Assembly: GCA_021904315.1 (NCBI GenBank)
Contig: CM038918.1
Coordinates: 12,849,349-12,913,348 of the forward strand
DNA length: 64,000 nucleotides
Direction: 5' to 3'
Source of the DNA: Sphagnum magellanicum
Taxonomy: Eukaryota; Streptophyta; Sphagnopsida; Sphagnales; Sphagnaceae
Below the pieces are notes generated by a model, which had not been told where the DNA came from, searched no databases, and saw only the letters and a list, made by a program, of their open reading frames with translations. How positions within the stretch are numbered: position 1 is the first letter of the stretch; each line of letters begins with the position of its first letter. Below are positions 59,520 through 64,000 of the stretch, in pieces. Position numbers and translations under genes: made by a program.

Positions 59520-62500
59520 TAATTCTCTCTCTTCCATGGGAGTTCACATCAAAATTTTGTTGGTTTATGAAACTTCCACCATTTGTCAGTCTCATGCCTG
59601 CTGATTCACCAATGCACTTGTTTCTGTTGGTGCTTTCTCTGGGTGAGGTCTGCAGTGGTATATCCTACTTACCTGCTTTGTCCCCACATGAGATGAATTT
59701 TCCTTTTTTGGGAAGCAACTTAGGACTTGTCTAAGCTTTTATGGGCACCTCAGTCTCAGTAAGCCTGTTTCCTGTACTCAGAGAACCAATGAACACTAGT
59801 GTAACAGCTTTTTCAAACTCAGCAGTTTTGAAGTTGGTAGTATGTATAAAGTAATTGATTGGTAGTGTGGCTATTCTTGTTTTGCTCAAGTTTTAGGTAT
59901 TTCTCATTTTCTTCCGCAGGACCACAGTGGATATCTGATTGTGTATAGACTACTAAATTTCCAGGTCCAAGTCAATCGCCCATTTGCTCACGTTGCCAGT
60001 TAGAACCACTCTATCTGTGAGGGCCATATTCATCACTTATGTTTAGGGTAAAGCCCAAGGGCTTTACTGGAATAAGGGCTGATGTGAGGCAGAGCTGAGT
60101 GTGAGCTTGATTCTGGTTAAGTGCATGGCCAAGCATAAGGACCTCCTTGGATATTTTTCTGTGTTTTTCCAGTGATGCCCTCAGATTACACTAAAAAAGT
60201 CCAAGTTCTTTAAGCACATGTGCTGTGAGGATTTGTGTATTCCTCTTCGGTTTCTTGGCAAATATGGATGTTTGGCAAGACCTTTTTAGTATGGAATTAA
60301 GTAATTTGCACAATTGGAAGCTCGAAGGTGATAAAACTCTGGCTAACAGAAGTTGAAATTGAGAGAATTGAGGTGACCAGCCCAGGATTAAGGGTTCAAC
60401 ATTCTGTTATGTTGATTATCAATGCATGGGGTTGTATTGACAGTGATCTTGGATTAAGCCTTATCTTTGGTTTTTTTAAGGTGCAGTATGTCAAAGTCTA
60501 TGAAAGTCTTTTTGGAAAGACCTTGGATAGATTCAAGTTGTGAGCCAAATTATTTGAAAAATACATGTTCATTTACAATAAATTCAATATCTATTTGAGT
60601 TTTAGTTCTTGTTCACACCTACTGTTCACAAAAAAAGTATAATATTATGTTCGACATTGATATTCACAAATTTTCTAAACCTTTTATCTAACCACATGTT
60701 GCAATTATTTTATACATCATGATACTTCTATGTCAATTAACCTTATAATTTACTAATATGCTTGCAAGAGTTCACATTTGAAAATTCCATAATTGTACTT
60801 TCTTAAAAATATCCAAATATTATGATTTCAATTATGTCAACTCTTACTCTCATTATTTATATCTATAGTGTATACATTGTAAAGTCTATATAATAATAAA
60901 AATATTGTTTGTAATCTTATGCTTTTCATAACTACCTTCCTAGGGGCACATCTCTTGGAATCAATGTGGAGTATTGTTAAGATGAGAAGAGTGCACACAA
61001 AATATTAACACCATAGTTCCTACACCATTGTATCTAAATTGGGGCAGATGTTTTGTGGAGAGGTAATCAATCTCGTGACACAAACATTCCATGATTACTC
61101 CATGAGAGGTCTTGAGTGTAGATTGATGAGAAGTTTCTTGGCTTTAGAAACACAAAGATTCATGGTTTGTTCCAACACCACCATATTTGAAATTATGGTA
61201 GATTATTGTTGAAAGGTATTATTTTCTCAATCTCTTAACATAAGCATTCCATGTATACAAAGAAATCTTGGATGCAAATTAATGAGAAATTTTGTAGCTT
61301 CAGAAACATGAGGATTTACAAAACTTGAAGCATTAAAGTGTATAGTTTGAGGTCTGACATAGAAAACTTTATGAAAGAGGAAAGGATAGTTTTTTTCTCA
61401 CCATGAAAGTTGAAGCAAAACAATAGTTGAAGGATTAATCAATTGTTCTCAAAGGGATAGAGAAAAAAACTAGCACTTGATTTTGTGGCAAGGTCACACA
61501 ATTGTCGTTTCAATTTTCCTTTGGTTGTTTTATGGTTTACACGCAATGGTTTGCATAAATTGGAAAATATTCATGAAGGTGGAATAGGGTTATGATAACA
61601 TCCAAAATGTTGATTTGCATTCCATTGAAAACTTGTTTTTGCCATTTAACACTCATTATCAGTATTGTATTCCACCTTTTTCAAGCAATCACTAATAATA
61701 ACTTTGATGAATGCAAAGAAATCTCCATACTCATCTAAGGCTTTTCTCTTTAAGTCAAAGAAATGTTCTAAATAAATCTTGGCCCTTTCATTGAAAACTT
61801 GAAAGTTGTTGTGAAGACTTAAGGTGGAAACATTAAGAGTTAAAGTGATTGGGTTTTGGTGCCAAAAAGAAGATCTCCACAATCAATTGAAGTTTTTATT
61901 GCCAAAAAAAAAACAATTGGAAGAATTTTTAAAAAAAAGGTTTGCATTAAAAATAATAAAAGACAATAATTGCATGAAACTTTTAATATCATAATATGTA
62001 TCTTTCAACATCGAGGAGATATTGTATGCAATATTTATCATATATTCCATAGTAGTTGACATCATGTGAAAGTGCATAGATTAGCAATGAATATTATGGT
62101 GTGAAATATTTCATACAAGTAGAAATATTTTGTCTAGATCAAGGGACCATCAAAATTGATGGTCACTGAAATTTGATTAGGTATCCAATGTCTTTGTTTG
62201 GTGCACGATAACACATGTGTAAAATTCTTTCATTTTTGTACATGGTGAAAGCGTCCATGATTTATTTATTTTTGCGCATTGAAAATGATGAAAGGATGTG
62301 GCTTGTCAATCTTAAAAACAAGAAAGCAAGAGAAGGAGGACACTAAAAAAAAGGAGTAGTAGGTAATGTGCACTATGACAGAAATTTGTCATCATGCCTT
62401 GGAAAAATAATGTTGTCAATTTGTTGATGTGTTCTTTGCTAAACTAGGCTTTCTCTATTTAGAAAATGATTCATTGTGTTATTTAAATTACACATTGTTA

Positions 62501-64000
62501 AACTTGTAATGCTAGCTAGGGAGTGGGAAAGAATGTTAATTATTGTTTTGGTGTTATTGTAGAGCTAGATAAGGGATCGAATTGAGAAAGTTTGAAGAAG
62601 CTCAAACACTTCTTTGGAATTTACCTCATGCAAGTGCAAGGATACATAGATTTGTGGAAGCAAAAGTCAAGTATGTGTAGGGTATGTTCATGTTACCAAA
62701 ATCAAACATTTTTTTTTCATGTATGTGCAAATAGAGCAAATGAATTAAGAAAGTGTGGAGCAGTGAAAGCTTCATTGGTGTGAAAGTCATTTTTTTCCTA
62801 TGCTTGAGTGAGGAAGTTGCAAAGGAGTTGGAAAGTTCATATTGTGTGTGTGTGTGTGAGCAAACGTGAATAATAGTTGTACATTTTTGTGCGAGATTTC
62901 AAAATTCAATGAGACAGATTGATGAAAGCACATTTTTCCCCATGATCTCCTCTTAAATATTTTAATTGATCCCATATTGGGTATGTTTAAAAATAGTTCA
63001 AAACAAAAGATGATTCATAGAATTAAGCCCAAAATGAAGCTTGAAGTAAGGATTACTACTTTAAAGATAACTATAAAGGACAACCCAATAAGGCCTATTC
63101 CACTTAGTAACACATCAAGCCCAAAAGCATGAAGTGCTACTTTATCAAGTGGGGAAGGTTTCAACCCATGTTTCAAAGTGAAATTAATGTTCCCCCACCA
63201 TTGATTCACATCAAAAGTGAAATTGGCAAACCACAAATGAAACTTATAGATTACCACTAGTGGAGAGTTGTAATTTTGCAAAGTTTTTGTAACTTTGCTC
63301 TTCTAAAAACTTTAAATTTTGGAGGGAATAATGTTTTTGGATAAAATATCTACATTTCCTAATTGAAATGGATTTTTCTTACAAATGAATTATAAATTTT
63401 GAAGACAACAATAAATTTTAATGTTCCATTAAAATTCAAGAATTAGTCTTTAGACTCAGTTTATGTTTTTCAGTTTCAATTTCCATTGCACAACAATTTG
63501 ATTTTTTAGGTATAAGTACTGTAAAACGTGAGGTGCAATTCATTAATCCCCATTCACTAGACCAATGAATTCACTACTTCCAACTAGTCCATGTTTACTA
63601 AGACCGATAAATTCACTCAAAATCCAATGGTGTACAGAGACATCTTTTGTTGTGTTCATCTCTTTGCTTAGAACCTCCTCTTTGATGTTTATGGGTGTTG
63701 TCTTTTTTGTTAAAACCTACTTTCTAGAAATAGTGGTCTATAAAATGAGATATGACAATTGAGTAATTATGTTTTCTTGAGACTTTGTGTATTGGAACTA
63801 GGTGGGATGCATTACGTGATTCAATGGTTGTATGTTTTGCTATGTTTGAAAATGTCCAATCATCTTGGATGTGAAATCTCATTGAGGTGTGGACAAGTAA
63901 CTAGAAACATCACATGCCTTTTTTTTTGTGATTGTAATTTTTTATTATTCATTTTTTCCATTACATTTCTCCAAAATAGCTTTATTATTTGATGAAAACA
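59520..64000. other. PTB 3' UTR, then AT-rich DNA without a recognisable gene
   Basis: About 59520-60540 is gene-like in composition and should contain the PTB 3' UTR. Beyond it the sequence is AT-rich. A (GT)8 microsatellite is at 62843-62858. Peptide-like minus-strand frames at 61646-61882 and 63015-63281 match no family I know. No transposon end or RNA gene was found. Confidence 0.4.

Noticed and set aside
1-64000. CRISPR arrays, bacterial operons, tRNA or rRNA genes
   Set aside because: The direct repeats seen are long, degenerate or single-locus tandem copies without regular spacers. All recognised genes are spliced plant genes. I saw no tRNA cloverleaf or rRNA motif by eye, though a tRNA scan was not possible.

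Overview
The window is nuclear DNA of a land plant. Three split genes with GT-AG introns encode plant-type proteins, including a plastid biotin carboxyl carrier protein. Short interstitial runs of the plant telomere repeat TTTAGGG occur, and transposons fill the rest. The strong AT bias, the mix of TE families and a particular non-LTR retrotransposon suggest a large-genome seed-free plant, perhaps a fern. That last point is inference; nothing here fixes the species.

Genes. (1) UBP14/USP5-type deubiquitinase, minus strand, 20990 to 12576: 19 exons, 791 codons, all phases consistent. (2) Plastid acetyl-CoA carboxylase biotin carboxyl carrier protein, plus strand, 26093 to 30886: 6 exons, 304 codons, with EAMKLMNE at the biotin site. 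(3) PTB3-like RNA-binding protein with four RRMs, plus strand, 53685 to 59519: 14 coding exons, 475 codons, and a 5' UTR intron. Genes 1 and 2 are head to head across about 5.1 kb holding a minisatellite, GC-rich promoter DNA and two hairpin elements. They are housekeeping genes with no functional link: free polyubiquitin disassembly, fatty-acid synthesis and RNA processing.

Layout. 1-3738 has no recognisable gene. 3747-12135 is an 8.4-kb hAT element with an exact 8-bp target duplication. It holds a hAT transposase remnant and decayed Ty3/gypsy pieces (RT, chromodomain tail, LTR, gag, LTR). 12576-20990 is UBP14. 20991-26092 is the shared upstream region. 26093-30886 is BCCP. About 34.3-47.7 kb is a nested pile of transposons: a minus-strand Helitron-like gene (Rep plus PIF1-type helicase) is cut by a complete but decayed Ty3/gypsy chromovirus (38185-45151, TSD TTCAT), itself cut by a 934-bp solo LTR (TSD GGTTA). 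The Helitron is cut again by a 2681-bp CACTA element (TSD ATT), which carries a 152-bp CACTA MITE of another family (TSD CAT). 48986-50783 is a non-LTR retrotransposon remnant. 51.5-59.5 kb is the PTB gene. 59.5-64 kb has nothing recognisable.

The most unusual signal is a roughly 130-bp sequence found seven times, only in introns of the three genes and always in the gene's sense direction. Other notable items are a decayed partial exon copy inside a UBP14 intron, a 73-bp tandem repeat carrying GGTAAG in each copy at the start of the PTB gene, and long C-runs. All splice sites were assigned by eye from protein family conservation, GT/AG sites and phase; no alignment or database search was run.
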